A DNA stretch of 5,793 nucleotides, from NCBI GenBank assembly GCA_027294185.1, contig JAPUME010000314.1, positions 1 through 5,793 on the forward strand. The letters are read 5' to 3'. Below are positions 5,458-5,793 of this stretch, piece by piece. The DNA is from Acidobacteriota bacterium (GTDB lineage Bacteria; Acidobacteriota; Terriglobia; UBA7540; JAPUME01). Position 1 is the stretch's first letter, and every line of letters begins with the position of its first letter. Below the pieces are notes generated by a model. It saw only the letters and a program-made list of their open reading frames with translations, was not told the origin of the DNA and ran no database searches. The position numbers and the translations under genes are program-made.

Positions 5458-5793
5458 TTGGACCGAGAGAACGAATTGGAACGGGGCGGGAAGGGAACGA
5501 ATTATCCAATAACCCGGCGCCTCCTGGGGGCTTTGGCTCTTGCGGGGTGTCTTGGCTTTGTGATTTCCGTACCGAAAATCCTCACGGCCGCCGCCGCACA
5601 GGAATCCTCGCTTCCTGACAAGATTTCACCCGCCGCGCGGCAGGTGATCGACCAGATGATTGAGAAGCTGGGCGGAGAGAATTTCCGCCGGATTCGAACC
5701 CTAACCACCAGCGGCCGTTTTTATAACATCGCCGGCGGAGGGACGGCCGGGATGCTGCCCTTCGAGAGCAAGGACGCCCCTCCCGACAAGCGC
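5458..5793 (+). CDS. Exported protein of unknown function, N-terminal part (runs off the right edge)
   Basis: A frame starting at TTG 5458 stays open for 112 codons to the window end. The product has a charged N-terminus (MDRENELERGGKGT), then TRRLLGALALAGC and a hydrophobic run to about residue 43, ending AAAAQ at 44-48. Signal peptidase I could cut after Ala47. Alternatively L-A-G-C at 28-31 fits a lipobox, making it a lipoprotein, and the TRR pair weakly recalls a Tat signal. The mature start contains ARQVIDQMIEKLGGENFRRI followed by a TTSGRFY strand, a helix-then-strand opening similar to LolA-like or outer-membrane lipoprotein-sorting style proteins, which are frequent in Acidobacteriota. 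That likeness is from memory, not a search. It lies 81 bases after plsC on the same strand and could share its transcript or have its own. Export is well supported; function is not known. Confidence 0.72.
   Translation, partial: MDRENELERGGKGTNYPITRRLLGALALAGCLGFVISVPKILTAAAAQESSLPDKISPAARQVIDQMIEKLGGENFRRIRTLTTSGRFYNIAGGGTAGMLPFESKDAPPDKR

Noticed and set aside
5502..5708. Minus-strand open frame of 68 codons at the right end
   Set aside because: Antisense to the signal-peptide-bearing gene starting at 5458, with no ribosome site and an Arg/Ala-rich chance composition.

Overview
The window looks like ordinary chromosome from a GC-rich Gram-negative bacterium. Acidobacteriota is my best guess, at moderate confidence. 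The guess rests on the style of the two partial exported proteins at the window edges, which resemble lineage-typical acidobacterial 'hypothetical' families from memory, and on a core of secreted gamma-glutamyltransferase plus fatty-acid and folate housekeeping genes. I see no mobile element, CRISPR array, rRNA, tRNA or phage gene.

Layout, left to right. (1) Positions 1-219, minus strand: the first 73 codons of an exported protein that runs off the left edge. It has a strong Shine-Dalgarno sequence and a clear signal peptide. (2) 220-449: a 230-base divergent intergenic region with three inverted repeats and only weak promoter candidates. (3) 450-2231, plus: ggt, a complete secreted gamma-glutamyltransferase with its autoprocessing threonine and most catalytic residues. 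(4) 2232-2321: a 90-base spacer with a GC-rich hairpin followed by a good extended -10 promoter, which suggests a new transcription unit. (5) 2322-3170 accD, 3205-4572 folC and 4579-5376 plsC, all plus: a compact probable operon. (6) 5377-5457: a spacer with a two-part hairpin. (7) 5458 to the right edge, plus: the first 112 codons of a second exported protein starting with TTG.

How the genes fit together: AccD is half of the carboxyltransferase that makes malonyl-CoA, the first committed step of fatty-acid synthesis. PlsC uses finished acyl chains to make phosphatidic acid. FolC adds glutamate to folates and supplies one-carbon metabolism. The accD-folC adjacency is also found in Escherichia coli, so this is an old gene pair, here with plsC attached. 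Ggt works outside the cytoplasm on gamma-glutamyl compounds such as glutathione and is probably transcribed separately.

I do not find a new biological system here. The points most worth a second look are the unannotated divergent exported gene at the left edge, the inverted repeats between it and ggt, the Ser-to-Ala change in the Ggt substrate pocket, and the TTG-started exported protein at the right edge with an ambiguous export signal.
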